The position numbers and the translations under genes were made by a program. Positions 26,578 to 35,104 of a stretch of DNA of 38,763 bases are shown in pieces; position 1 is the stretch's first letter, and every line of letters starts with the position of its first letter. The notes below the pieces were generated by a model that saw only the letters and a program-made list of their open reading frames with translations, was not told where the DNA came from and did no database searches. Location of the stretch: NCBI GenBank assembly GCA_019038645.1, contig JAHOYT010000086.1:1-38763 (forward strand), written 5' to 3'. The stretch is from Bacteroidales bacterium (lineage in GTDB: Bacteria; Bacteroidota; Bacteroidia; Bacteroidales; UBA12077).

Positions 26578-26603
26578 TGTAACAATTTATTATAAATATC
26601 GTC
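26578..26603 (+). promoter_or_regulatory. Predicted ECF-sigma promoter before the orphan ABC ATPase gene
   Basis: TGTAAC (26578-26583) and CGTC (26600-26603) are 16 bases apart, as before the sigma gene; the downstream CATAG also matches (CGTCATAG and CGTCTCATAG). The start is likely near 26611, giving a leader of about 38 bases. Confidence 0.62.
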
Positions 26604-26648
26604 TCATAGTTAAGGTATTAATCAAATAATATAACAAGGAGAATTGTC

Positions 26649-27332
26649 ATGATTAAAACAAATCAATTAGTAAAAATATTTAAAACAGACGAAATTGAAA
26701 CTACGGCTCTAAACAAGGTTGATCTTGAAGTACAAAAAGGAGAATTTGTTGCCATAATGGGTCCTTCCGGTTGTGGTAAATCAACACTTTTAAATATTGT
26801 CGGATTACTCGATAATCCAACTGAAGGAAGCTTAATATTTGGCGGAACAGAAGTTGCTAAATTTAAAGAAAGACAAAGAACCGAATTGAGAAAAGCAAAT
26901 ATTGGATTCGTATTCCAAAGCTTTAATTTAATTGATGAGCTAACTGTTTCTGAAAATGTAGAGTTGCCGTTATTATATTTAAAAGTATCAGCGTCAGAGA
27001 GAAAGAAAAAAGTTGAAGCTGTGCTTGACAGAATGAAAATTGCACACAGACGTAAGCACTTTCCTCAACAATTATCAGGCGGACAACAGCAAAGAGTCGC
27101 AATTGCCAGAGCTGTCGTTGCTAATCCAAAGCTAATTCTTGCCGATGAGCCTACGGGTAATCTTGATTCTGGAAACGGAGAGGAAGTAATGAAGCTTCTC
27201 TCTGAATTAAATAACGAAGGAACAACAATAATAATGGTTACTCACTCGCCTTCTGATGCTGAGTATGCACACCGCATAGTACAGTTATTCGACGGACATA
27301 TTGTAACTGAAAATATTAAGAAAATATTGTAA
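26649..27332 (+). CDS. Orphan ABC transporter ATP-binding protein, MacB/LolD type
   Basis: The 227-residue ATPase has Walker [10 protein letters not shown] (38-46), signature LSGGQ (142-146), and Walker B LILADEP with D166/E167. It belongs to the type VII group (LolD, MacB). A good ribosome-binding site, AAGGAG at 26636-26641, lies seven bases before the ATG. No permease gene is adjacent and it is bounded by terminators, so its partner must be encoded elsewhere. It carries the same ECF-type promoter as the sigma factor 6 kb upstream and is therefore a likely regulon member. Confidence 0.9.
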   Translation: MIKTNQLVKIFKTDEIETTALNKVDLEVQKGEFVAIMGPSGCGKSTLLNIVGLLDNPTEGSLIFGGTEVAKFKERQRTELRKANIGFVFQSFNLIDELTVSENVELPLLYLKVSASERKKKVEAVLDRMKIAHRRKHFPQQLSGGQQQRVAIARAVVANPKLILADEPTGNLDSGNGEEVMKLLSELNNEGTTIIMVTHSPSDAEYAHRIVQLFDGHIVTENIKKIL

Positions 27333-27359
27333 TTGCTGAAGAGATATTTGAAGCGCCAA

Positions 27360-27400
27360 AAAAGATGCATTTTTATTGAAAATGCATCTTTTCTTTTTTT
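27360..27400 (+). terminator. Rho-independent terminator after the orphan ABC ATPase
   Basis: A 14-base perfect stem (AAAAGATGCATTTT, 27360-27373, with its complement at 27379-27392) and a C-T7 tail. The rest of 27333-27548 has no gene that I can see. Confidence 0.9.
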
Positions 27401-27484
27401 GTAAATTTTTATGGAGGGTGTATAGCATCAGATAAGTTGTTGCCAGACATAAATTTAACACCAGTTCTAATAAGGTGCAACAGG

Positions 27485-27515
27485 TTTGTGTTGTATCGAA
27501 ATTTTATTATATTTG
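27485..27515 (+). promoter_or_regulatory. Bacteroidota-type promoter for the second STAS-like gene
   Basis: TTTG (27485-27488) and TATATTTG (27508-27515) are 19 bases apart, a full consensus match. The predicted start is near 27522. Confidence 0.7.
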
Positions 27516-27548
27516 AAAAATTCTCACTTTCACTAAACCACCCCTCCC

Positions 27549-27953
27549 ATGAAAAAGATTATCCTTGATACTGATTATGCCGAATTGACGCATGATTCTG
27601 AGTTAAAATTAGCGAAAATGGTATGGAAACGAAAAACATCAACAGAAGAATACCAATATGCTTATATAACACTTTTAGAGTTTTGTATAACACACACAAC
27701 TGAAAATTTCTTGTCGGACATTAGAAATCAAAGCGTCGTTTCACCCGAAAACAGAAATTGGTTCGAGAAAGAAGTGATACCCCGGGGTATGGAATTAGGC
27801 CTGAAAAGAGCAGCGGTAATTTTTGACGGGAACGTATTTAAAAAGTATTACTTAAATATGATACTTAAGGTTTTGAATAAATTTAAAATGCCATTAAAAC
27901 TATTTAATACAGAAGAAGAGGTTTTGGATTGGATTAAGAGCTTTAATCAATAA
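27549..27953 (+). CDS. STAS/SpoIIAA-like small protein (second)
   Basis: The 134-residue soluble protein has the same overall plan as 10217-10594. Beta-strand AKMVWKRK opens, a long helix TLLEFCITH sits in the middle, RAAVIFDGN comes late, and the end FNTEEEVLDWI closely matches FSTKEAALRWL. The fold suggests a stand-alone SpoIIAA-like/STAS domain. It has its own promoter and a terminator shared with the converging U32 gene. Function is unknown; a partner-switching role is inference. Confidence 0.65.
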   Translation: MKKIILDTDYAELTHDSELKLAKMVWKRKTSTEEYQYAYITLLEFCITHTTENFLSDIRNQSVVSPENRNWFEKEVIPRGMELGLKRAAVIFDGNVFKKYYLNMILKVLNKFKMPLKLFNTEEEVLDWIKSFNQ

Positions 27954-27982
27954 AAAAGAAATAGCGTAGTGCTTTTTTATTG
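27948..27982. terminator. Bidirectional terminator built over both stop codons
   Basis: CAATAAAAAAG (27948-27958) pairs perfectly with CTTTTTTATTG (27972-27982). The plus-strand stop (27951-27953) and the minus-strand stop (27977-27979) both lie inside the stem. Confidence 0.75.
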
Positions 27983-29242
27983 TTGTTTAATCTTATCGGC
28001 ATCAACTATTTTATATAGTTTATCTGATCTTCTGATTAAAGCTTTAATAGGAACAGAACACCGTTCTCCCTTTTGCGCTTTCTCCGTATTTTTAAGATCA
28101 ACTCTTATTTCTTCTACTTTTGTTTGTACTACACCGGTTGTCGGCCCTGTAATCAATATTTCATCACCAACCTTTAAATCATGAGATTCTATTAAGAATT
28201 CGGCAACATTAATATTTGTGAAGTAGTTCGTGGCTTTGCCAATATATATTTTTCGTTTTGTGGCTCTGGAACCATACTTATGACTCCATTCTCCCATTTT
28301 TCTTCCTAAATAATAACCATCCCAAAATCCTCGGTTAAAAACCGCAGAAAGTCTATCTATCCAATCTTTAATTTTTTCATCACCAAAGCTTCCGTCCAAA
28401 TATGCGCCAACAGCTTCGTTATAACACTCCGAAACAGTTTTTACATATTCCGGCGGGCGCGCTCGTCCTTCTATTTTTAAAACAGTTACACCTGCGCCTA
28501 AAACTTTATTTAAAAAGTTTATTGTGCATAAATCCTTGGGTGACATAATGTACTCATTGTCTATCTCAAGTTGATTTCCGGATTCTTTTTCTGTTACAGT
28601 ATAAGCTTTTCGACAAGTCTGCAGGCAGGCACCGCGGTTAGCTGAATAACTTTTTTCGTGTAAACTTAAATAGCATTTACCTGAAATGGCCATGCATAAA
28701 GCACCGTGAATAAACATTTCTATTTTTACCAAATTTCCTGAAGGTCCGGTAATAGATTCTTCTCTTATTTTTTCGCTAATTTCCGAAACCTGATCTAACG
28801 ACAATTCCCTGGCCAGTACAACAACATCGGCAAATTGCGCAAAGAACTTTAAACTTTCAATATTGCTTACATTTAATTGCGTTGATATGTGAACCTCGAC
28901 ATCTACTTTACGTGCATAATTAATTACTGATAAATCCGAAGCTATAATTGCGGTTACATTATTTTTTTTGGCAGCATCGATAACTTCCCGCATTAAATCC
29001 AGCTCTTTGTTGTAAATAATAGTGTTTACTGTCAGATAAGTCTTAATATTATTTTCGACACAGATTTTTACAATATTTTCAAGATCACCGAATGTAAAAT
29101 TGTTCGAAGAGTTTGCCCTCATATTCATTTTTTCGATGCCAAAATAAACAGAATTAGCACCACCCTGTATTGCTGCCATAAGCGATTCGTATGAGCCAAC
29201 CGGGGCCATTATTTCAATGCTATCTCTTGTAATATTTTTCAT
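27977..29242 (-). CDS. U32-family protein (peptidase U32 / RNA hydroxylation enzyme)
   Basis: The 421-residue protein has a TIM-barrel part with the U32 opening IEIMAPVGSYESLMAAIQGGANSVYFG and four conserved Cys in the HGALCMAISGKCYLS and NRGACLQTCRK region. Such Cys may hold an iron-sulfur cluster. A C-terminal beta-barrel follows from about residue 320. E. coli relatives TrhP and RlhA hydroxylate tRNA or 23S rRNA using prephenate, so the old 'protease' label is doubtful. Which RNA is modified here cannot be read from the sequence. A full-consensus -7 box lies upstream. Confidence 0.88.
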   Translation of the reverse strand: MKNITRDSIEIMAPVGSYESLMAAIQGGANSVYFGIEKMNMRANSSNNFTFGDLENIVKICVENNIKTYLTVNTIIYNKELDLMREVIDAAKKNNVTAIIASDLSVINYARKVDVEVHISTQLNVSNIESLKFFAQFADVVVLARELSLDQVSEISEKIREESITGPSGNLVKIEMFIHGALCMAISGKCYLSLHEKSYSANRGACLQTCRKAYTVTEKESGNQLEIDNEYIMSPKDLCTINFLNKVLGAGVTVLKIEGRARPPEYVKTVSECYNEAVGAYLDGSFGDEKIKDWIDRLSAVFNRGFWDGYYLGRKMGEWSHKYGSRATKRKIYIGKATNYFTNINVAEFLIESHDLKVGDEILITGPTTGVVQTKVEEIRVDLKNTEKAQKGERCSVPIKALIRRSDKLYKIVDADKIKQQ

Positions 29243-29270
29243 CGGATTTAAATATCTGAATAGTTTGGTG

Positions 29271-29278
29271 CAAAGGTA
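29271..29278 (-). promoter_or_regulatory. -7 promoter box for the U32 gene
   Basis: CAAAGGTA on the plus strand reads TACCTTTG on the minus strand, a full match to TAnnTTTG, about 30 bases before the start codon. No properly spaced -33 TTTG was found. Confidence 0.5.
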
Positions 29279-29416
29279 AATTATTAGAACATAAATCCAT
29301 AAAAATGAACCAATAAGTAAATCTAATGCTTTGTTATTGCATCAGTAAATGTTAAAATAATATATAAAATTGACATTGGTTTTATAAATTAATAACTTGA
29401 CGTAAAAAAAAATATT

Positions 29417-30133
29417 ATGTGCCAGGACAAAGTTCTTATTGAAACCATTGGATATATTAAGAAAGAAGCAAATCTTTCAACGCTGGAAGGTTACATCATT
29501 CCAAACACCCTGGTTCTTGAAAGTTTACATCCGTATCCGGATTATCATGGAAAAAACCTGCCGGAGAAATCAAAGCCACGATCGCTATTTTTAATAGTTA
29601 ACAAAGACTATTCTTACGAAGAAATAGCGCGTGTTACAAAAAAAATAAAGCAGGAGTTCGAATTTGATTTTAATGCATCTCAGGGGAATATTTATTTTAA
29701 AACAACATCATATCCATGTATTCGAATTAAATATTTGAAAAGCTTCACTTTTTTGCCTGAATTACAAGGCCTGTTTCAGGAATACGGAATAAAATTTGCA
29801 AAACAAAAAATGATTAATTCAAAAGGAATAATCATTATAAACAAACATTTTTTTGTTTCCGAATCCGGAGAGGGCTTATATAATGATCTGGAAGAAGATT
29901 CAAAGTTTTATATAGAGCTTCCAAAAGACTTGCCGTGGGATGAGTTTAAAGAATTTACTCAAAGTATTAAAAACAACATTGATAACAGCGACTTTGATGC
30001 TGCTCAGGGAGTTTTTTACAGGAAAGAGGGAATTATAGAAGTAGTAAGATTATATATTTGTGAAGGAGATACGGGTAAAGTAAAAAACATTCATAAACTT
30101 TATATAGACAAGATTCAAAAAAAGTATAAATAG
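29417..30133 (+). CDS. Uncharacterised protein with internal duplication
   Basis: The 238-residue soluble protein shows no signal peptide or membrane helix and I do not recognise a family. Two segments look like copies of each other: about 64-107 (DYSYEEIARVTKKIKQEFEFDFNA, then SQGNIYFK and IRIKYL) and about 172-215 (LPWDEFKEFTQSIKNN, SDFDAAQGVFYRK, VVRLYI). The shared core is FDxxASQG or FDAAQG followed by an aromatic/basic strand. A duplicated alpha-beta unit is likely. It stands alone between diverging U32 and converging secreted-protein genes; no function is proposed. Confidence 0.68.
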   Translation: MCQDKVLIETIGYIKKEANLSTLEGYIIPNTLVLESLHPYPDYHGKNLPEKSKPRSLFLIVNKDYSYEEIARVTKKIKQEFEFDFNASQGNIYFKTTSYPCIRIKYLKSFTFLPELQGLFQEYGIKFAKQKMINSKGIIIINKHFFVSESGEGLYNDLEEDSKFYIELPKDLPWDEFKEFTQSIKNNIDNSDFDAAQGVFYRKEGIIEVVRLYICEGDTGKVKNIHKLYIDKIQKKYK

Positions 30134-30177
30134 GAAAAGTTTTAATAAGCCTGGCAGGATTAGGCAGTTCTCTTCCT

Positions 30178-30741
30178 TTATTCTTCCCAACCCCAAGGAG
30201 CAGAAGGAGTAGGAATAGGTTTAGTTAAATCAAATTGAATCGAAAATAAACGATCTGTTCCAATTCGCCTTAAATTGTACGTAAAAGTTGTCTCTTCAAG
30301 GGTAATCCACCAAACATTTGTAGAAGCATAAGAAATTAAATCAGCTGTTTGCTGATCGGCCGGGAAAAACTGAATATTAGGTAACCCCGAATTGGAAGCA
30401 ATGCCACCATATAGTGTTACATCATCAGGTGTTCCATCTTCATGACGGTGATCATGTTTTAGCTGAATTCTGTCGTTTTGCAGATTTAATATCCAGGTTC
30501 TTGATTTGTCCTCACCCACAAAAAAAGGAATTCGGATGATGTTTTCTGAACACGACCGGACATGCATTACTAATTTTTTGCCTCTGAAACTGTCGTTTTC
30601 AGTTGCTTCAATCACCACTCCTTCATAGGTATTTCCACAGTGATATTTAAGATTTTTCCAAAATTGTAGCGCACCACTTTCTTGTTGAGCAACTCCCTTA
30701 AAGGCTACAAAAACTAAAAGAATTAGGATGTATTTTTTCAT
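30178..30741 (-). CDS. Secreted protein of unknown function
   Basis: The 187-residue protein has a clear signal peptide (MKKYILILLVFVAFKGVAQ) and a mature part with two Cys (35 and 64) that could form a disulfide. A central region around 70-130 has several short strands and an acidic/His stretch (KHDHRHEDGTPDD). The end is PSAPWGWEE. I do not recognise the family. Its neighbours give no context. The start codon sits at the foot of an mRNA hairpin (see the separate entry). Confidence 0.65.
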   Translation of the reverse strand: MKKYILILLVFVAFKGVAQQESGALQFWKNLKYHCGNTYEGVVIEATENDSFRGKKLVMHVRSCSENIIRIPFFVGEDKSRTWILNLQNDRIQLKHDHRHEDGTPDDVTLYGGIASNSGLPNIQFFPADQQTADLISYASTNVWWITLEETTFTYNLRRIGTDRLFSIQFDLTKPIPTPSAPWGWEE

Positions 30742-30760
30742 TTCTAAATTTTTTAGAAAT
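30740..30760 (-). promoter_or_regulatory. mRNA hairpin at the start of the secreted-protein gene
   Basis: ATTTCTAAA (30740-30748) pairs with TTTAGAAAT (30752-30760) around three bases. On the minus strand the base of the stem reaches into the ATG (30739-30741), so it may limit ribosome access. Confidence 0.4.
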
Positions 30761-30840
30761 ATATGGATTAATTTTTAAAACAATACTGCTTAAATATTTT
30801 TTTAATCACATCAGGGTTGTGAGGGTGTATATGTTGAAAG

Positions 30841-30999
30841 TCAAATCAATTTTATAATTTTATCCAAATCTTGTTCTTTACGATGAAAATAGTTGAAATT
30901 TTCTAAATCATCGAACCAGTCGATTACCTCCTTTCGTTTTAAATGAGTGTTTTTTGGTAATGCAATTGTTAAATAAGAAATTAGCTGACGCGAACACTC
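30841..30999 (-). pseudogene. C-terminal remnant of a broken gene
   Basis: A minus-strand frame of 52 codons, opening after an in-frame TAG at 31000-31002 and ending in TGA, has no Met but coding-like composition (for example NTHLKRKEVIDWFDDLENF). Upstream, the frame is disrupted and the local GC content jumps (31003-31030). It looks like the tail of a decayed or truncated gene. I do not recognise a family. The gap 30742-31217 otherwise holds only a terminator and a promoter. Confidence 0.35.
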
Positions 31000-31095
31000 C
31001 TAGCAACAAGTCCGGCGAGCGGGTCAGATCAAAATTATTCAAAAATTCTATACGGCCTTATCGAAAAAAACATAAGCTAACCATCAGTAATAACT

Positions 31096-31123
31096 AAGCC
31101 AACGTATAAAGTTGGCTTTTTTT
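31096..31123 (+). terminator. Strong rho-independent terminator with no obvious upstream gene
   Basis: AAGCCAAC (31096-31103) pairs with GTTGGCTT (31111-31118), followed by a T-run to 31123. It is oriented for plus-strand transcripts, yet no plus-strand gene is seen in 30742-31095. It may have served a lost gene or a small RNA. Confidence 0.75.
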
Positions 31124-31162
31124 ATGCAAAACAGAAATAGTTTTTAATGCTTTGGTAAAGTA

Positions 31163-31197
31163 TTTGATGATCTTTCTGATATCTTTATATAACTTTG
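31163..31197 (+). promoter_or_regulatory. Bacteroidota-type promoter for the AsmA-like gene
   Basis: TTTG (31163-31166) and TAACTTTG (31190-31197) are 23 bases apart, at the long end of the usual range. The start would be near 31204, with a 14-base leader. Confidence 0.55.
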
Positions 31198-31217
31198 TTT
31201 TTTGACCAAAATACAAT

Positions 31218-33854
31218 ATGAGAAATATAAAATCAATTTTTATTGGATTAATTATTGCCCTAACTATTTTGTTGGCATTTACAATTTCTGTAAGCATTAT
31301 TTTTGAAGATGAAGTAAGCCAGTATCTGGTTGAAGAGCTTAACGAATATTTATTGTCGGAAATAGAAGTCGGTGAAATTAATTTTACGGTTCTTAAAAAA
31401 TTTCCAAAAGCAACATTAGAATTTAAAGATGTTATTGCGTTTACAAAAAAGGGATATGAGGGAGAAATAAGGGGAATTAATACTGACACTCTGTTTTATG
31501 CCGGAAACATTTATGTTCAAATGAGCCTTGCGAACGTTTTTTCTAAAAACTATAATATTAGCAGTCTTAGTTTTGATCAGGGCAAAATAAATTTATTTAC
31601 TGATAAATATGGAAATCCAAACTACATCTTTTGGAAAAAAAAATCAGAAGAACAAAACAAGAATTTTAGTCTGGATCTGAATGAAGTAAAAATAATAAAT
31701 TCTGAAATAGTTTATTGCAACGATGCAACTGACTTGTTGTTTATAACACATGCAGACAGAATTGATTTTGAAGGAAATTTCTCAAGACAAAACTATTTAA
31801 TGAAGATAAAATCAGGTCTTACAATTAGAGAGCTGAGCGTTAAAAACACGAAATACCTGGAAAACAAGAAGGTTAAAACAAAAATAGAACTGGATATTAT
31901 TAACGATCTGATTAACATTAAACACGGTAGTTTGGTATTGCAAAATTTAAAATTTGATGTTAATGGTAATATTGAAAAATCGGAATCAGCAAAAACAGAT
32001 CTTTTAATTTCCGGTAAAAACATGCATTTACCATCGTTTATCAACAACCTTCCGGCTAAAATTAAAAATGAATTTCCTGCAATTTCTTTTCAGGATGGTA
32101 GTATTACATTAAGCCTGAATATTTCAGGAGAAAATAACAGAACAGTTCTTCCTCATATTGATGCGCTATTTTTGGTTTCCGACGCACAGCTTTTCGATGA
32201 GAAAAGACAAGTCCGGTTTAGTAAGATAAATATCGATGGAGAGTTTAACAACGGAGAGCTTAATAACTTGTCAAACTCAGAAATTGTTTTAAAAAGCTTT
32301 AGCTCTTTGCTTGAGAATAATTCATTTAAAGGGACGTTTAAACTTAAAAATTTAGTTAATCCATTAATAGAATTAAATATGGATACTGAATTGATATTTA
32401 GTGAAATAAAAGACGTGTTTGAAATTGACACGCTTGAAATATTTGAAGGAAAAGCGACAGCTAAGATAGTTTATAACGGGTCATATTATGAATTAAAAGA
32501 GTTTAAATTCAGCGACTTATTTACAAAAGATTACAAAATAAATCTTCGTGTTGATGACGGTGAATTTAAAATAAAAGGAAAGGCGGTTCAGCTAACAAAA
32601 ATTTCAGGAAATGTTAACCTTCAGAATTCATTATATGCCGACAGTATATATTTTGAAATTGGAGAAAACGATTTTTTAATTAATGGCAGAGTTTCAAAGC
32701 TTTTTGAATACTTCGAAGATCGCGAAATTTTTAATATTAATGCAAAGTTGTTTTCACAGAAAATTAATCTGAATGAGCTGGCGCCGTTATTTGAAGCTGA
32801 TAATGCAATTGAAGAAGAAACATCATACAGGTTCCCCGACAAACTTTCCATGCAGTTAAAACTAAATATCAGGAATTTTGAAGTTGGTAAATTTAATGCT
32901 ACAAGCATCAAAGGTAACATGAATTATAAACCAGGAATGTTCTCAATGCACGAAATAGCTTTTAATTCAATGAACGGGAAAGTCAAGGCCGGAGGTGTTA
33001 TTTTACAAAAACAAAATAATAATTTTACAGTAAAAACACAGTGCAGGCTTAATAACATAAACATTAACAATTTATTTTATTCGTTTAATAATTTTGGACA
33101 AAGCTTCATTACCAATAAAAATATTGACGGAACATTATCCGGCGACGTGTTTTTCACATCGGACTGGTCGGATAAAATAGAAGTAAATAAAAGTTCGGTA
33201 AGCTCCGATTGTGATATTCTTATCTTAAACGGCGAGCTAAATGATTTTGAGCCTATGATGGGATTGTCCCGCTTTATTGATGTTGATGAATTGAAAAACA
33301 TTAAATTTTCAGAGTTAAAAAACAAAATAACCATACAAGAAGAAACAATTACGATTCCAAAGATGGAAATAAAATCTTCAGCTATAAACCTGACAGCATC
33401 AGGAGAACATCGTTTCGACAAGAATTATTTGTATCATATAAAAGTTTTGTTATCCGATTTAATTTCAGGAAAGAGGAAGAGATCAAAGAAGAAGAAACAG
33501 GATTCTGAAATTTCAAATGAAGATACCGAAGGTAGAATAACATTGTTTTTAAGTTTAGAAGGAGATAGTGATGACACGAAGATCAGATATGACCGGAAAA
33601 CAGCGAGAGCTGATCGTAAGGAAAGTATGAAAGATGAAAAAAATGAACTTAAAGAAATTCTTAACGATGAGTTCGGATGGTATGAAAAAGACACAACAAT
33701 TAATCAAAACCCCGACAATCAAAAATCTAATAATAGTTTTGAAATAGAATTTGAAGAAACGGATCAAAAAGATAAAAAGAAGAAAAAATCTGACTCAGAT
33801 GAAAAATTTGTTATTGAATGGGAAGAAGATTCAACAAATATTAATATGAAATAA
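31218..33854 (+). CDS. AsmA-family inner-membrane-anchored protein
   Basis: The 878-residue protein has an N-terminal membrane helix (about 8-28) and a long periplasmic region made of beta-rich repeats (LEFKDV..., SLSFDQGKINL...). The conserved AsmA C-terminal part (about 590-760, with LNGELNDFEPM and ELKNKITIQ) follows, then a highly charged tail rich in Lys, Asp and Glu. AsmA/TamB-like proteins bridge the periplasm and are linked to lipid transport and outer-membrane upkeep. It is followed 71 bases later by a histidine kinase that could be its transcript partner. Specific cargo is not evident. Confidence 0.87.
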   Translation: MRNIKSIFIGLIIALTILLAFTISVSIIFEDEVSQYLVEELNEYLLSEIEVGEINFTVLKKFPKATLEFKDVIAFTKKGYEGEIRGINTDTLFYAGNIYVQMSLANVFSKNYNISSLSFDQGKINLFTDKYGNPNYIFWKKKSEEQNKNFSLDLNEVKIINSEIVYCNDATDLLFITHADRIDFEGNFSRQNYLMKIKSGLTIRELSVKNTKYLENKKVKTKIELDIINDLINIKHGSLVLQNLKFDVNGNIEKSESAKTDLLISGKNMHLPSFINNLPAKIKNEFPAISFQDGSITLSLNISGENNRTVLPHIDALFLVSDAQLFDEKRQVRFSKINIDGEFNNGELNNLSNSEIVLKSFSSLLENNSFKGTFKLKNLVNPLIELNMDTELIFSEIKDVFEIDTLEIFEGKATAKIVYNGSYYELKEFKFSDLFTKDYKINLRVDDGEFKIKGKAVQLTKISGNVNLQNSLYADSIYFEIGENDFLINGRVSKLFEYFEDREIFNINAKLFSQKINLNELAPLFEADNAIEEETSYRFPDKLSMQLKLNIRNFEVGKFNATSIKGNMNYKPGMFSMHEIAFNSMNGKVKAGGVILQKQNNNFTVKTQCRLNNININNLFYSFNNFGQSFITNKNIDGTLSGDVFFTSDWSDKIEVNKSSVSSDCDILILNGELNDFEPMMGLSRFIDVDELKNIKFSELKNKITIQEETITIPKMEIKSSAINLTASGEHRFDKNYLYHIKVLLSDLISGKRKRSKKKKQDSEISNEDTEGRITLFLSLEGDSDDTKIRYDRKTARADRKESMKDEKNELKEILNDEFGWYEKDTTINQNPDNQKSNNSFEIEFEETDQKDKKKKKSDSDEKFVIEWEEDSTNINMK

Positions 33855-33925
33855 TTTACTTCAAATATTATTCGTTAATTATTTTAGTAATTTTATTTTT
33901 ACATTTTAATTAAAAAACTCCGGAC

Positions 33926-35077
33926 TTGAATATTTATTCAAAAAAACAAAAATGGAAGCTGCTCTTGCTTATTGTAGCTATAATAATCGGAATTTCAACA
34001 TTTCTGATTACAAATGATCTTGCACGGAAGCTGGCAGCAGAAGAGAGAAAAAAGGTTGAGCTTTGGGCTTTGGGTATGAGGCAGCTGTCAGCGCTTGACA
34101 ACGAAGAAAAAGACTACACGTTTATCCTGGAGGTTATTAAAAATAATGAAACAGTTCCTGTAATATTAACCAATAAGGATGGGCAAATAATATCTTCAAG
34201 AAACCTTGATCCTCACCGAGAAAATGATTCGGAATACCTGGCAAAACAGCTGGCAAAAATGAAAAACGACAACGATCCAATAGAGATTACTTTGCTTGAC
34301 GGGAATATGAATTTTATTTACTATAAAGAATCCATATTATTAACCCGCCTGTTTTATTTTCCGATTATTCAGTTTGGTGTTATTAGTTTATTTTTAGTTG
34401 TGTCTTACATAGCTTTCAGTGTATCGCGAAAATCAGAACAAAATCAGGTTTGGGTTGGCATGTCTAAAGAAACAGCACATCAGCTGGGAACGCCTACTTC
34501 ATCATTAATGGCAAGTCTCGAACTTCTTCGCATGAAAAATGTTGATGAAAAAATTGTGGGAGAGTTTGAGAAAGATGTCATCCGTTTGGAAAAAATCACA
34601 GAAAGATTTTCAAAGATAGGGTCATCTCCAAAATTAGAGAAACAGGATATTGTCGTCGTATTAATCAATACAATCAAATATATAAAAGCACGATCTTCCG
34701 ATAAGATTAATTTTACATACAATTTTTCTGAAAACGACCGCATTTTAGTTCCGTTTAATTCATCCCTGTTTGAATGGGTTGTGGAAAATCTGCTTAAAAA
34801 TGCAATAGATTCAATGGTCGGTAAAGGAAATATAACTATAAATATTGATGACCGAATCCAGTTCTTATTTATTGATATTATTGATGAGGGAAAAGGCATT
34901 CCAAAATCTAAATATAAAACTGTTTTTCAGCCCGGATATACCACCCGGCGAAGAGGTTGGGGATTAGGATTATCTTTATCGAAAAGAATAATTGAAATAT
35001 ACCATGCAGGTAAAATATTTGTAAACCATTCAGAGCATGATAAGGGAACAAGTATGCGTATTGTATTAAAAAAGTAA
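33926..35077 (+). CDS. Two-transmembrane sensor histidine kinase
   Basis: The 383-residue kinase has membrane helices at about 11-29 and 141-166 enclosing a periplasmic sensor of roughly 110 residues. The phospho-acceptor His185 is in KETAHQLGTP, and a HATPase domain follows (LLKNAID, DEGKGIP, GWGLGLS). There is no HAMP or PAS. The start is TTG at 33926: a stop (TAA) lies 12 bases upstream, and the next ATG (34076) would remove the first helix, so a TTG start is the sensible reading. No response regulator is adjacent. Confidence 0.9.
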   Translation: MNIYSKKQKWKLLLLIVAIIIGISTFLITNDLARKLAAEERKKVELWALGMRQLSALDNEEKDYTFILEVIKNNETVPVILTNKDGQIISSRNLDPHRENDSEYLAKQLAKMKNDNDPIEITLLDGNMNFIYYKESILLTRLFYFPIIQFGVISLFLVVSYIAFSVSRKSEQNQVWVGMSKETAHQLGTPTSSLMASLELLRMKNVDEKIVGEFEKDVIRLEKITERFSKIGSSPKLEKQDIVVVLINTIKYIKARSSDKINFTYNFSENDRILVPFNSSLFEWVVENLLKNAIDSMVGKGNITINIDDRIQFLFIDIIDEGKGIPKSKYKTVFQPGYTTRRRGWGLGLSLSKRIIEIYHAGKIFVNHSEHDKGTSMRIVLKK

Positions 35078-35104
35078 CAATATATTTATAGCCTTTTGGA
35101 AATT

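Noticed and set aside
27401-27484. Partly paired stretch (GTTGTTGCC...GGTGCAAC) before the second STAS-like gene
   Set aside because: It lies upstream of the predicted promoter and has no downstream expression platform; not enough for a riboswitch or RNA gene call.
30134-30177. Possible hairpin between the converging genes at 30133 and 30178
   Set aside because: The best stem is short and mismatched (AGGAAAAG against CTCTTCCT), with no T-run, so a terminator could not be supported.
31094-31489. Minus-strand open frame of 131 codons over the start of the AsmA-like gene
   Set aside because: It overlaps the AsmA-like gene entirely and its translation is Leu/Ser-rich with no domain or signal; the terminator and promoter on the plus strand explain this region.
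33077-33694. Minus-strand open frames (about 114 and 86 codons) inside the AsmA-like gene
   Set aside because: Composition is that of the reverse complement of a charged coding region, with no start signal or family resemblance.
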